Below, one piece after another: positions 7,702-15,717 of a DNA stretch of 64,000 bases. Origin of the DNA: Bacteroidota bacterium (GTDB lineage: Bacteria > Bacteroidota > Ignavibacteria > Ignavibacteriales > Ignavibacteriaceae). The notes beneath the pieces were generated by a model that made no database searches, had not been told where the DNA came from, and saw only the letters and a list, made by a program, of their open reading frames with translations. The stretch covers positions 1 to 64,000 of the forward strand of contig JAIUOE010000006.1 in the NCBI GenBank assembly GCA_020161395.1, given 5' to 3'. Position numbers and translations under genes: made by a program. The stretch's first letter is position 1. Each line of letters begins with the position of its first letter.

Positions 7702-9579
7702 ATGCACGAAGGAGGATTTTTCTATCAGGCGTTTCTTTACCTTGTAACTGCAGTTGTCACAGTGCCGATTGCAAAGAGGCTGGGGCTCGGATCGGTTCTC
7801 GGTTATCTCATCGGAGGAATTATTATCGGTCCCGCACTCCTCGGACTTGTTGGAAATGAGGGACAGGATATTATGCATTTCGCTGAATTCGGGGTTGTAA
7901 TGATGCTTTTTGTGATCGGATTGGAGCTGGAACCGTCCCTTCTCTGGCGGCTTCGTGCTTCCATTCTCGGAATGGGTGGTCTCCAGATTGGCTTGACCGC
8001 ACTCCTGGCGGGTGGTGTTGCGTTTGCCTTCGGACTGTCTTGGCAAGCATCACTTGCCATCGGATTTACTCTGTCTCTCTCCTCCACAGCAATAGTGATG
8101 CAGACACTTCAGGAAAAAGGACTCATTAAATCAGGGGCGGGCCAAAGCTCCTTTTCCGTGCTGCTTTTTCAGGACATCGCAGTCATCCCGATACTTGCGA
8201 TATTTCCTCTTCTCGCCACCACAAACACAACAGCGCCTGTAAATGCACATCCTTCATTCATGGAAACACTTCCGGCATGGCTGCAGACGCTTTTTGTTAT
8301 CGGCGCAGTAGGGGTGATAGTTCTCGCAGGGAAATATCTCTTGAATCATGTTTTCAGAATAGTCGCAAAAACCGCGATGCGTGAAATTTTTACGGCGATG
8401 GTCCTCCTTTTGGTCATCGGTATTGCGTTGTTGATGAACTTTGTGGGTTTAAGTCCCGCGCTTGGTGCATTTGTTGCGGGGGTCGTGCTTGCAAACAGCG
8501 AGTACAGGCACGAACTCGAGAGTGACATTGATCCTTTTAAGGGATTGCTGTTGGGGCTGTTTTTTATATCCGTGGGTGCGAGCATCAACTTCGGTTTGAT
8601 CACAGGGCAGCCGGTTACAATTCTGCTCCTTACTTTCGGTTTGATGCTGACAAAAGCTGCGGTTGTTTTTGCGATCGGGAAGATTTTCCGTCTGGGAAAT
8701 GGCGAAAGTTCAATATTTGCAGTCGCCCTTGCTCAGGTGGGAGAGTTCGCGTTTGTACTCTTCTCCTTCTCATCTTCACTTGGGATTCTTGACTCCAATA
8801 CCACGGGAATTCTGACTGCTGTTGTGGCAATCAGCATGGCACTTACACCTTTTATCTTTACACTCAACGAAAAAGTTATTCTGCCGTTTCTCTCCCGCTC
8901 CACAATAAAACCCGAACGGGATGAGGATAAAATCGAGGAAAAAGGTAATGTGATAATCGCAGGGTTCGGCAGATTCGGTAATACCGCAGGAAGGTTCCTC
9001 AGGGCTAACGGTATTTTCCCGACCGTTATCGACAACGATTCGGATCGTGTGGAGACACTCCGAAAACTCGGAATCAAGGTGTATTACGGAGAACCCACCC
9101 GCCACGATCTCCTCCATGCAGCAGGGGCTGAAGACACGAAAATTATAATTATTGCACTCGATATCCCCGAAAAAGTGCTTGAAATGGTGCACACAGTTAA
9201 AAAACACTTTCCTCATGCAAAAATTCTCGCGAGGGCATACGACAGATCCGATGCCTACGAGTTGATGGATGCCGGAGTTGATAAAGTTTACCGGGAAACA
9301 CTTGACACCTCATTAAGGATGGGTGCGGATACACTAAAATATCTCGGATACAGGGCGTATCAAACCGAAAGGATGAGCCACATCTTCTTCAGACACGATG
9401 AACAGAATCTGAAGGAACTGGCTGCCCACAGAAAGGACAGGTCGGAATATCTCTCCGCTGCGAGACAGGCTATCGAGGAACTGGAAGAAATAATAAAGGA
9501 AGATTTTAAAGATACAGATATCAGCAGGGATGCCGGTTGGGATTCCGAATCGCTCAGGGAGGAATTCGGAAAATCCTGA
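7702..9579 (+). CDS. KefB/KefC-type K+/H+ antiporter with TrkA-N domain
   Basis: A 625-residue inner-membrane CPA2 transporter. Twelve or so membrane segments occupy residues 1-395, with the family signatures GLELEPSLLW and GAFVAGVVLANSEYRHELESD. A cytosolic Rossmann TrkA-N domain follows (GFGRFG at about 420), then a charged C-terminal tail. Kef systems release K+ and acidify the cytoplasm during electrophile stress and are gated by glutathione and its adducts. Whether this organism uses glutathione or another thiol cannot be seen here. The gene lies one base after the KefF-like gene. Confidence 0.88.
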   Translation: MHEGGFFYQAFLYLVTAVVTVPIAKRLGLGSVLGYLIGGIIIGPALLGLVGNEGQDIMHFAEFGVVMMLFVIGLELEPSLLWRLRASILGMGGLQIGLTALLAGGVAFAFGLSWQASLAIGFTLSLSSTAIVMQTLQEKGLIKSGAGQSSFSVLLFQDIAVIPILAIFPLLATTNTTAPVNAHPSFMETLPAWLQTLFVIGAVGVIVLAGKYLLNHVFRIVAKTAMREIFTAMVLLLVIGIALLMNFVGLSPALGAFVAGVVLANSEYRHELESDIDPFKGLLLGLFFISVGASINFGLITGQPVTILLLTFGLMLTKAAVVFAIGKIFRLGNGESSIFAVALAQVGEFAFVLFSFSSSLGILDSNTTGILTAVVAISMALTPFIFTLNEKVILPFLSRSTIKPERDEDKIEEKGNVIIAGFGRFGNTAGRFLRANGIFPTVIDNDSDRVETLRKLGIKVYYGEPTRHDLLHAAGAEDTKIIIIALDIPEKVLEMVHTVKKHFPHAKILARAYDRSDAYELMDAGVDKVYRETLDTSLRMGADTLKYLGYRAYQTERMSHIFFRHDEQNLKELAAHRKDRSEYLSAARQAIEELEEIIKEDFKDTDISRDAGWDSESLREEFGKS

Positions 9580-9646
9580 GATTTGAATGCTCTTGCATAT
9601 CTGCCCGGAAAAGAGTAATTTGCAGGAGGAAAACAACCAAATTCAG

Positions 9647-9979
9647 ATGAAGAAATTTAATAATTCGCTGTTGATTGTAATATATCTTGTTTCCGGACTC
9701 CTGGCGGGTTCGGCAAGCGGATTATTGTTGTCTTCCTCGCAGATTACCATCTCGACTACGAAGGGAAACCCCCGGACTCAGTACTTCACTTCCGCGAAAA
9801 TTCCGACTCACATCGCCCCTGCCTCCTTCACGGAAATCGATGTTCATGATTTTTGTACGGGAATTGAAACACCTGATACAGACCCGGTAATCTTTCGGCA
9901 GGTAGAGTCCGGACTCCGTTTCCAGGCTCCAATTCTTACACTTCCATTAAATAAAGCCCCGCCCTTTATTCTCTCTTAG
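9647..9979 (+). CDS. Small membrane-anchored or secreted protein, unknown
   Basis: A 110-residue protein I do not recognise. It starts MKKFNNS, followed by one hydrophobic segment (about residues 7-28) that could be an anchor or an uncleaved signal, then a polar region of about 80 residues without obvious motifs. AGGAGG lies 17 bases before this ATG, which is rather far. An earlier ATG at 9587 would add 20 hydrophilic residues and hide the signal-like start. It follows the KefC-type gene by 67 bp and could be cotranscribed. Confidence 0.45.
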   Translation: MKKFNNSLLIVIYLVSGLLAGSASGLLLSSSQITISTTKGNPRTQYFTSAKIPTHIAPASFTEIDVHDFCTGIETPDTDPVIFRQVESGLRFQAPILTLPLNKAPPFILS

Positions 9980-10075
9980 AACTTATCGTTAATTAATTTT
10001 TTTCGGACGATCCCGTTTGAGGTGCATAATGCCGCATTCCGTTCGTTCCGTAATTTAAACTTAAGAGAGATTAAT

Positions 10076-10183
10076 ATGAAAACTGAAGAAAAAGATGATT
10101 CAGGCATCTATGGCACGGTATTATTTGTAGTGCTTGGCGTTGGAGTAGTGCTCCTTTTATTAAAAGCAGTAATAGGATTTTAA
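10076..10183 (+). CDS. 35-residue single-span membrane peptide
   Basis: A short ORF: acidic N-terminus (MKTEEKDDSG), then one strong hydrophobic helix (about residues 13-35) ending in GF. Its stop is one base before the start of a second tiny ORF of the same kind, and AGAGA lies about six bases before the ATG. Tandem tiny single-span proteins of this sort are often accessory subunits of transporters or oxidases. The family was not recognised. Confidence rests on clean membrane-helix character and spacing. Confidence 0.45.
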   Translation: MKTEEKDDSGIYGTVLFVVLGVGVVLLLLKAVIGF

Positions 10184-10184
10184 A

Positions 10185-10289
10185 ATGGAAACATCATCCC
10201 TCATTTTAATGGTTACTGTGTGGGTTGTTGTGATTTCATTTCTCACATATTTCCTTAGAAAAGCAGTGAAAACACAGAAAAAAGAGTGA
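10185..10289 (+). CDS. 34-residue single-span membrane peptide, transporter-small-subunit-like
   Basis: The ORF starts METSSLILM and continues with one membrane helix and a basic tail (RKAVKTQKKE). The MxTSxxIxM start followed by a single helix recalls the tiny MetS-type accessory subunits of NSS-family sodium symporters, but no such transporter is in this window, so the likeness is only suggestive. It begins one base after the previous tiny ORF stops. A further ORF of 43 codons overlaps its stop as TGATG (10289) but lacks clear coding character. Confidence 0.4.
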   Translation: METSSLILMVTVWVVVISFLTYFLRKAVKTQKKE

Positions 10290-10395
10290 TGGCTTTACAG
10301 GAGTTTCCAAATGATGTATCATTTCCGGGATATTTTCTGAATGAATTGAGAATTATGTTTCAAAACATGATTCAACAATTTAGGAGCAAGGTTTT

Positions 10396-10749
10396 ATGGA
10401 CCCGTTGGAAAATCTGATTAACTACATCACCCGTGATACTGTTTTGTTTGCGGCGGTGCAGGCGATGGTAATCATCCCTGCACTCGTCTCAATAATTTAT
10501 GAGTTCAACTCGAGTAAAAAAAGGAAAATCATCCCCGGGGAAACCCTGCCTTCAACGGAAAGTAAAACCCCCGACCCGTCCATCCGCCTTCAAAAGGTTT
10601 TGTACCCCGCCACTTTAATATTTTTCGCAGCAGTCTGCTTCGCAAATGATGAGATAGCCGGTCACCGGATTTTCTGGCTTGCGCTCGATTTCGGGCTGGT
10701 TACATGGTTGCTCCTGTTTAGCCGGTGGGTGAGTGAGAGATTCGTGTAG
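10396..10749 (+). CDS. Three-span membrane protein, unknown
   Basis: A 117-residue protein with about three hydrophobic segments (residues 14-36, 70-86 and 92-110) separated by a Lys/Pro-rich cytoplasmic loop (SSKKRKIIPG onward). No motif was recognised. GGAGC lies about nine bases before the ATG. It closes the run of small membrane ORFs that follows the Kef pair; a shared operon is possible but no partner is evident. Confidence 0.5.
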   Translation: MDPLENLINYITRDTVLFAAVQAMVIIPALVSIIYEFNSSKKRKIIPGETLPSTESKTPDPSIRLQKVLYPATLIFFAAVCFANDEIAGHRIFWLALDFGLVTWLLLFSRWVSERFV

Positions 10750-10812
10750 TTAGAGCCGCTATGCAGTAGTGTATCAAAAGCTATTATTTACATTTGTCGA
10801 TTGCGGGGATTA

Positions 10813-10834
10813 TGTGATTATTTTAAAAATCACA
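10813..10834. promoter_or_regulatory. 7-bp inverted repeat (TGTGATT-N8-AATCACA)
   Basis: A perfect 7-bp inverted repeat with an 8-base AT centre lies about 45 bp upstream of a candidate promoter. It could bind a regulator or form a weak hairpin. The spacing does not match a CRP/FNR site. The rest of the 319-bp gap between 10749 and 11069 holds no gene that I can see. Confidence 0.3.
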
Positions 10835-10860
10835 TCCTGCCCGATTGACGAAAGATATAT

Positions 10861-10891
10861 TTTGCATTTATCATAATTTAAATTATCTTTG
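10861..10891 (+). promoter_or_regulatory. Bacteroidota-type promoter candidate for the TM2 gene
   Basis: TTTG (10861-10864), 19 bases, then TATCTTTG (10884-10891) match the Bacteroidota consensus TTTG / TAnnTTTG. The predicted transcription start is near 10896, leaving a leader of about 170 bases before the TM2-domain gene. Confidence 0.5.
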
Positions 10892-11068
10892 TGTACCTTT
10901 TGTACCGATTTTACATATTCGGCATTTCACGATAATTAATTTAAGATTAAATGTGTTACGAACAGTTATTTGGGTATGATGGAAGCAATGACTGAATTTT
11001 GTCGAAGTAAAGGTTGCAAAAAACTGAGTAGATAACTTAACAATCTCTTCAAAATTATTGGAGCAACC

Positions 11069-11428
11069 ATGTTCTGTCCTAATTGTGGGTCAACAGTCTC
11101 CGGTGGCAGCAGCTTCTGTGCCAGTTGTGGTGCCTCGCTTAATTCATCACGACCTCCCTACCAATCACCTAATCCACACAACGGTGGACAACCATCACCT
11201 TACGGTACACCCTATCCCCAACAAAGATCAAATAAAAGTCCGGGACTTGCCCTTGTGCTTTCTCTTCTTATTGTGGGCGGAGGGCAGTTTTATAACGGAC
11301 AGATAAGCAAAGGTTTCATGTACCTTGGCGGAGCCGTCATTCTTGGAATGCTTTCGTTTTCAATTGGCTGGTTTCTTGTTGCCATCGGTTCAGCCATTGA
11401 TGCTTATCAGACTGCAAAAACGCTTTAG
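11069..11428 (+). CDS. Zinc-ribbon and TM2-domain membrane protein
   Basis: A 119-residue protein. The N-terminal zinc ribbon has CPNCG and, 13 residues on, CASCG. A Pro/Gln/Tyr-rich linker (about 28-55) is followed by a TM2 domain: two membrane helices with the LSLLIVGGGQFYNGQISKG core. Family members are small inner-membrane proteins of poorly known function, often linked to membrane stress. GGAGC lies six bases before the start. Ten bases separate it from the next gene, so the TM2, DUF5685-like, DnaJ and DedA genes probably form one operon. Confidence 0.8.
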   Translation: MFCPNCGSTVSGGSSFCASCGASLNSSRPPYQSPNPHNGGQPSPYGTPYPQQRSNKSPGLALVLSLLIVGGGQFYNGQISKGFMYLGGAVILGMLSFSIGWFLVAIGSAIDAYQTAKTL

Positions 11429-11437
11429 AACCGTTAC

Positions 11438-12280
11438 ATGATCGGAATTTATCGTCCTCTGCGCTCTGATTTAAGTCGTGAAGCGCTCGATTTCGTAAAT
11501 GCGATACACTGCACAGGTTGTATTGCCGGTAAAAATTACCGAGGCAGGTTATCAACACTTTTTTATCCATATGAAACCGATCTGCTGCTTTTGTTGGCAT
11601 ACGGATTAAAAAAGTCTAAAAATGCAATTGCAAATCATTCTTTTGGCAGGGCTGGTTGCACCATGTTCCCTCCACTCAGAAGGAATTTAGTTCAGGATCA
11701 ATTTAACATGAACAAAGTTGCTGCTGCATTTTCGACAGTGATGATGTTTGCGGTTTTGGATGATAAAATCAGGGACGAGAACAAAAACTACCTCAAACAC
11801 TTCAGAGCAAAATACCTTGAAGCACTTCCTGAATCTCTTGATATTCTTGGCATCAAGGTAGACACACCTCCTGATCCCCGTCTTCTGAAACACCTTAATG
11901 AGAAAGACGCCAGCACATTTCCTGATTATCTGGAACTTTTTGAGCCGTTTGTTGCAGGGCTTTGGATCGCTGCACTAAATCGACTTAACACAGGAATGTC
12001 TCAGGAGTTTATTGCAAAGCTTGCAAGAAATCTGAGTGATATAATGCTTCTGGTCGACATGATCAGCGATTTTGAAAGTGACAGACTGAATGGACAGTTT
12101 AATCCGCTTCGAGATCAAAACAAACTGATGGAGGCCGAAGATCAGTTGAATTCCACAGTTTCAGCGACTTCAATGATGATCAGAGGAGTTGCTGAACCGT
12201 ACAAGGAAATATTAATTAACATCCTCTCAAAGGGGATTTATTCAATACTACATAAACGCCGGAAAAAATATGACGCGTGA
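11438..12280 (+). CDS. DUF5685-like cysteine-containing protein
   Basis: A 280-residue protein. It opens MIGIYRPL and has HCTGC near residue 26 and GRAGC near 72. The rest is largely helical with DDKIRDE and MISDFESDR motifs. The layout (GY/IYRPL start, early CxxC, LTLLL-type helix, C..P motif, helical DD region) resembles DUF5685, a family that often neighbours DnaJ proteins; that is recalled, not searched. A metal site from the cysteines is plausible. Its last 11 bases overlap the DnaJ-domain gene, implying translational coupling. Confidence 0.55.
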   Translation: MIGIYRPLRSDLSREALDFVNAIHCTGCIAGKNYRGRLSTLFYPYETDLLLLLAYGLKKSKNAIANHSFGRAGCTMFPPLRRNLVQDQFNMNKVAAAFSTVMMFAVLDDKIRDENKNYLKHFRAKYLEALPESLDILGIKVDTPPDPRLLKHLNEKDASTFPDYLELFEPFVAGLWIAALNRLNTGMSQEFIAKLARNLSDIMLLVDMISDFESDRLNGQFNPLRDQNKLMEAEDQLNSTVSATSMMIRGVAEPYKEILINILSKGIYSILHKRRKKYDA

Positions 12281-13070
12281 TGAAGCCTTAAGTATTTTAA
12301 AATTACCTCCAAATCCAACCACACAGGATATCCTAAAAGCGTACCGGGCACTATCCATGAAGTATCATCCCGATCTGTATCAGACCTCGGATGATGCTGT
12401 GAAAGAAGTGATGCATGAAAAGTTTCTACAGATTACAGCGGCAAAAGAATTTTTGCTTTCCTCACAATCAGATTCAAGCACTTCGAACAGTTCGGGACAG
12501 AATTACGGACAAAGTGCGGGTAATGATTTCAATTCTGACTATCTAAGGGCAGAGGCATTTCTCGACAGACGACAATTCACAGAAGCTTTGAATGTTGTGA
12601 ACGGAATGTTGAGAAAATATGGAAAGGAAATCGCAATTTTTGAACTCAGAAGCAGAATTTATTTCGAGCAGGAAGATTTCACAAACGCTTATCAGGATCT
12701 TTTGTATCTTGAACATGCGGAGCCCGCTGCCCGTAATGATGCCGATTTCCAGCATGTAAAAGCCGTTTACGCAGCAAGTGCCCACCATTTTGAAGATGCC
12801 CTTTTTGCGATTGATAATGCAATCCGATTGATTAGAATACCTGCACCGACTTTTCTTGCGACCAAAGCCAATATTTTTATTATGCAAGGTCGAACCGCAG
12901 AGGCTGATCAAATCATTCAGATTCTTGCCAGACACGACCCGAATCATCCTCTCGTCAGAGAGAGGCAGCGATACTTCAATGTTGGCGGGAATTATGTCGA
13001 GAAGGACAGGGCTGCCGGAGGAGCATGTTTACTGTGTACAGTTCTCGAGTGTATATTTGATTGCTGCTAA
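12270..13070 (+). CDS. DnaJ-domain protein with TPR-like repeats
   Basis: A 266-residue protein. The N-terminal J domain (about 1-70) contains the HPD triad in MKYHPDLYQ. A Ser/Gly-rich linker follows, then TPR-like helices (about 90-235). The J domain stimulates the Hsp70 ATPase; the TPR part would select clients, perhaps the preceding DUF5685-like product. The last 20 residues (GGACLLCTVLECIFDCC) do not look like a natural continuation and overlap the DedA gene in another frame by up to 77 bp. The true C-terminus may therefore be shorter, or a frameshift may lie near 13.0 kb. Confidence 0.75.
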   Translation: MTRDEALSILKLPPNPTTQDILKAYRALSMKYHPDLYQTSDDAVKEVMHEKFLQITAAKEFLLSSQSDSSTSNSSGQNYGQSAGNDFNSDYLRAEAFLDRRQFTEALNVVNGMLRKYGKEIAIFELRSRIYFEQEDFTNAYQDLLYLEHAEPAARNDADFQHVKAVYAASAHHFEDALFAIDNAIRLIRIPAPTFLATKANIFIMQGRTAEADQIIQILARHDPNHPLVRERQRYFNVGGNYVEKDRAAGGACLLCTVLECIFDCC

Positions 13071-13623
13071 TTTGGGATTGTATCATCTGATTTTGGTTGC
13101 CACTTCTATTATTGACAGAGCCGGGATACCCGTTTCTTATCTGTCCGGACTTGTATTGTTGAAAAGTGAAAGCCACAGCCCGTTTCTTTTTACAGTACTA
13201 TGTGTTATTGCCGGTTGTGTGGGCGATCTCTTTATGTATCTGGCAGGAAGCTGTTTTTTTGAACGCAAACAGGTGAATTCACCTCTTTACAGGTCGACTT
13301 TTAACTATAAAGTGCACCGGTTTGCTGAGGTCTTTGAAAAGCAACCGTTTATGTGGATACTGTTTAGCAGGGCATTTCAGTTGATCAATCAATTTATCCT
13401 GCTGGGAGTTGGTGTTAACAAATATTCACCTTTAAAGACATTTGTTGCTGTGGTTATTGGTAATATACTCTGGTTCGGCGGTTTTTTTCTGATATATTAT
13501 TTTTACGATACAACATTAACAACCCAATCAACTCCTGTAAATATAGCAACAGGAGTTGCCGGATTACTCATCATGTACTTGTTGTTAAAACGATTGGGGA
13601 AACGGTTTGAGAAAAAAGGGTGA
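12994..13623 (+). CDS. DedA/SNARE-associated family membrane protein
   Basis: A 209-residue integral membrane protein with the DedA-type core: a helix, an IPVSYLSGLVLL re-entrant-like segment, GDLFMYLAG, a basic loop, then FSRAFQLINQFILLGVGVNKYS and two more helices. DedA proteins are implicated in lipid flipping and proton-driven homeostasis. The start is uncertain. ATG at 12994 lies inside the DnaJ gene with only a weak GGCGGGA upstream, and a non-ATG start nearer 13058 is possible. Confidence 0.6.
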   Translation: MSRRTGLPEEHVYCVQFSSVYLIAANLGLYHLILVATSIIDRAGIPVSYLSGLVLLKSESHSPFLFTVLCVIAGCVGDLFMYLAGSCFFERKQVNSPLYRSTFNYKVHRFAEVFEKQPFMWILFSRAFQLINQFILLGVGVNKYSPLKTFVAVVIGNILWFGGFFLIYYFYDTTLTTQSTPVNIATGVAGLLIMYLLLKRLGKRFEKKG

Positions 13624-13661
13624 TGTAATTTCCGCCTGACTGCTTTTAGGGGTGGAAAATA

Positions 13662-13750
13662 TTCATCTACGAACATGCCACTCGCCCAGGCGAGTTAAAA
13701 GGAGGATGGGATACCGATTCATCTACGAACATGTCACTCGCCCAGGCGAG
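13662..13750. repeat. Two 33-bp direct repeats with CTCGCC/GGCGAG hairpin
   Basis: TTCATCTACGAACATG followed by a CACTCGCCCAGGCGAG hairpin occurs at 13662-13694 and 13718-13750, with one mismatch. Each copy ends in the 6-bp stem CTCGCC-CA-GGCGAG. The pair lies between the DedA gene and the tRNA-Asn terminator. Confidence 0.85.
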
Positions 13751-13763
13751 ATGATTTAAAACG

Positions 13764-13791
13764 AAAAAACCTGTCCATAAGACAGGCTTTT
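13764..13791 (-). terminator. Rho-independent terminator of tRNA-Asn
   Basis: Read on the minus strand, AGCCTGTC-TTAT-GGACAGG forms a 7- to 8-bp stem followed by a run of six T. It lies about 10 bases downstream of the tRNA. The complement also gives a stem followed by T residues toward the plus strand, so it may work both ways. Confidence 0.75.
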
Positions 13792-13800
13792 CGGTTTCGG

Positions 13801-13872
13801 CTCCGCGAGCAGGACTCGAACCTGCAACCCTTCGGTTAACAGCCGAATGCTCCACCATTGAGCTATCGCGGA
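13801..13872 (-). tRNA. tRNA-Asn (anticodon GTT)
   Basis: Seventy-two bases fold as a full cloverleaf. The acceptor pairs TCCGCGA with TCGCGGA, with discriminator G. The anticodon stem is TTCGG/CCGAA around the loop CTGTTAA, giving anticodon GTT. The T arm is GCAGG-TTCGAGT-CCTGC. The 3' CCA is not encoded. A partial copy of the 5' half lies just upstream at 13896-13934. Confidence 0.95.
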
Positions 13873-13895
13873 ATTTTCAAACTTTCAATCTTCGT

Positions 13896-13934
13896 TTAAC
13901 AGCCGTCCCGATCCATCGGGAGAGCTATTGCGGA
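13896..13934 (-). pseudogene. Remnant of a tRNA-Asn 5' half
   Basis: On the minus strand TCCGCAATAGCTC and GGCTGTTAA match the acceptor/D-stem start and the anticodon arm of the neighbouring tRNA-Asn. The D-loop region is replaced by the small hairpin TCCCGAT-GG-ATCGGGA, and nothing resembling the 3' half follows. It is a decayed duplication and cannot form a tRNA. Confidence 0.6.
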
Positions 13935-14040
13935 ATGTTTTTTACAAAACATTTTCAAAATGAGCTACAAATATACGGAATCTGTATATTCCAGTCAAGA
14001 GGTTGTTAAAATTTATTAACAACCTCCTGAAGAAATTTTT

Positions 14041-15540
14041 TTATTTCAGCAAAACGAGTTTTTTCAGTTCTGTAAGACCTTTTGAGCCATCTGCCGGAGT
14101 AGTGGTCAGTTTGTAGAAATAGATGCCCGAAAGAAGGCCTGAAGCATCGAAATTCACGGAGTGTTTTCCACTCGACTGATATTCTCTCACGAGGGTCTCA
14201 CATTCTCTTCCCAGAATATCGAATACTTCAAGTTGCACATGCGCATCCGAGACAAGTTCATATTCTATCATAGTGGAAGAGTTAAAAGGGTTCGGGTAGT
14301 TTTGCATCAAAGCAAATGAACCAGGTAACCCGTCATTGTGGATATCTGTAACAAACCTGTTGTAGAGCATCGAAATTTCAGAGTAGTATATATTCACCGA
14401 GTCCCAGACATCCACTCCGAAGACTACATGTCCCGAGTGCAATCTCGAGTCGTTTGTGATAAGATTGCCGGTAACCAGCAAATTATTGTCGCCATAAACT
14501 GACATGGTAATGGTATTTCCGGAATTGGTGGTTACGAATCTGAACCATGAAATACCCTGGAACACGACAGGCGCAGAGTTAACAGCAATCGGTACAATGC
14601 CGTCTCCGGAGAGATAACCCACCTTTATCCGGTCATCTTCAGTCCACATTCCAGTATAATATTTATAACTGTAAACTCTCCAGACAGAAAAGTTTCCATC
14701 GCCCATCGTTCCACTCCCTGTCAGAGAAAGCTCATAATTGCTGACAGCTCCGAGAGGTGTGGCAACATAGAGACTTGCAAGGGAGGAACCCGAGTGGTTA
14801 AAATTGATATTACCGTTGCTTATTGTAACTGCGGAAGCGACAGTTTCCCAGGTTCCCATTTTAATCCACGGGGTTGCCGGATCATCAAATGAATCGTTGT
14901 ATGTGCCTGTTTGTGATTGAATGAAAGGATTATATTGGATATTAACATTTCCGAGTTTGAAGTTCATTTGCTCTCCGACAACGCTAATGAGTATTTGTCC
15001 TTTAAGCAGAGCCAGGGGTGCATTTTGAATTGTACCGGAATGTTTGAGTGTGTCGTTAATCCAGGTATTTACGATTAATGAAGTGCCGGATTTTTGAACC
15101 GAGAACTTCGTTTTCAGAGAATAATCATAAAGACGAATGTGGGCGAGAGTAACGAACGGGGGGTTCATGTAGTCGGTGATGTTTTCGGCATGAACCACTT
15201 TTACTGTGTCGTCATCGAACAATAAGCCAATAAGAGAATTGAAACCGTTCCTTCCGATAAATCCTCCGTCGGCAACGGAAGCGGCATCAGAATTTACCTC
15301 AATGGAGAAATCATTGATTGTTGCCCCGATCGGGGGATAAATGTGGGCGATCTGGAAACCGGTTCCTGTTCCAACCACATTTAGCTGTCCGTTTTGGACG
15401 GAAACGCTTGCATCAGTATAAAAAGCCCAGCCCTCTGCATTTCCCGAGTCGAATGTCTCGAGGAAACTGTGCGTGGTCTGTGCAAGGATCAAAGGTGAAA
15501 TTAACGCTGCAAGAATCAGCGAGTGAAACAGAACTTTCAC
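14041..15540 (-). CDS. Secreted beta-sandwich protein, T9SS sorted
   Basis: About 499 residues. A signal peptide (KVLFHSLILAALISPLILAQ) is followed by two similar concanavalin-like modules, beginning ETFDSGNAEGW and DSFDDPATPW. A T9SS type A domain ends the protein (QNYPNPFNSSTMIEYEL, terminating KKLVLLK). The start is the GTG at 15540: GGAGGT lies five to ten bases before it, while an upstream TTG at 15552 overlaps that ribosome-binding site. The function of the beta modules is unknown; carbohydrate or surface binding would fit. Its sorting domain is very similar to that of the next gene. Confidence 0.75.
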   Translation of the reverse strand: MKVLFHSLILAALISPLILAQTTHSFLETFDSGNAEGWAFYTDASVSVQNGQLNVVGTGTGFQIAHIYPPIGATINDFSIEVNSDAASVADGGFIGRNGFNSLIGLLFDDDTVKVVHAENITDYMNPPFVTLAHIRLYDYSLKTKFSVQKSGTSLIVNTWINDTLKHSGTIQNAPLALLKGQILISVVGEQMNFKLGNVNIQYNPFIQSQTGTYNDSFDDPATPWIKMGTWETVASAVTISNGNINFNHSGSSLASLYVATPLGAVSNYELSLTGSGTMGDGNFSVWRVYSYKYYTGMWTEDDRIKVGYLSGDGIVPIAVNSAPVVFQGISWFRFVTTNSGNTITMSVYGDNNLLVTGNLITNDSRLHSGHVVFGVDVWDSVNIYYSEISMLYNRFVTDIHNDGLPGSFALMQNYPNPFNSSTMIEYELVSDAHVQLEVFDILGRECETLVREYQSSGKHSVNFDASGLLSGIYFYKLTTTPADGSKGLTELKKLVLLK

Positions 15541-15717
15541 ATTTACCTCCAATCATAAAAAAGAACGATACCTGGAATCATTTCATGATAAAAATGATAT
15601 CCACGGAGGAGCCATTATTAATAACGAATTATTTTTAACGGCACCACTGAAAGATACTAATATATTTGATTAATGTCAAGCAGAACCTTGCGGTTCATTT
15701 ATCCCGGCAATAATCTG

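Noticed and set aside
10289-10420. 43-codon ORF overlapping the second tiny membrane ORF as TGATG
   Set aside because: The product has no membrane helix or motif, and its end overlaps the better-supported gene starting at 10396.
10813-10834. TGTGA/TCACA arms resembling a CRP/FNR site
   Set aside because: The spacer between TGTGA and TCACA is 12 bases rather than six, so it is kept only as a generic inverted repeat.
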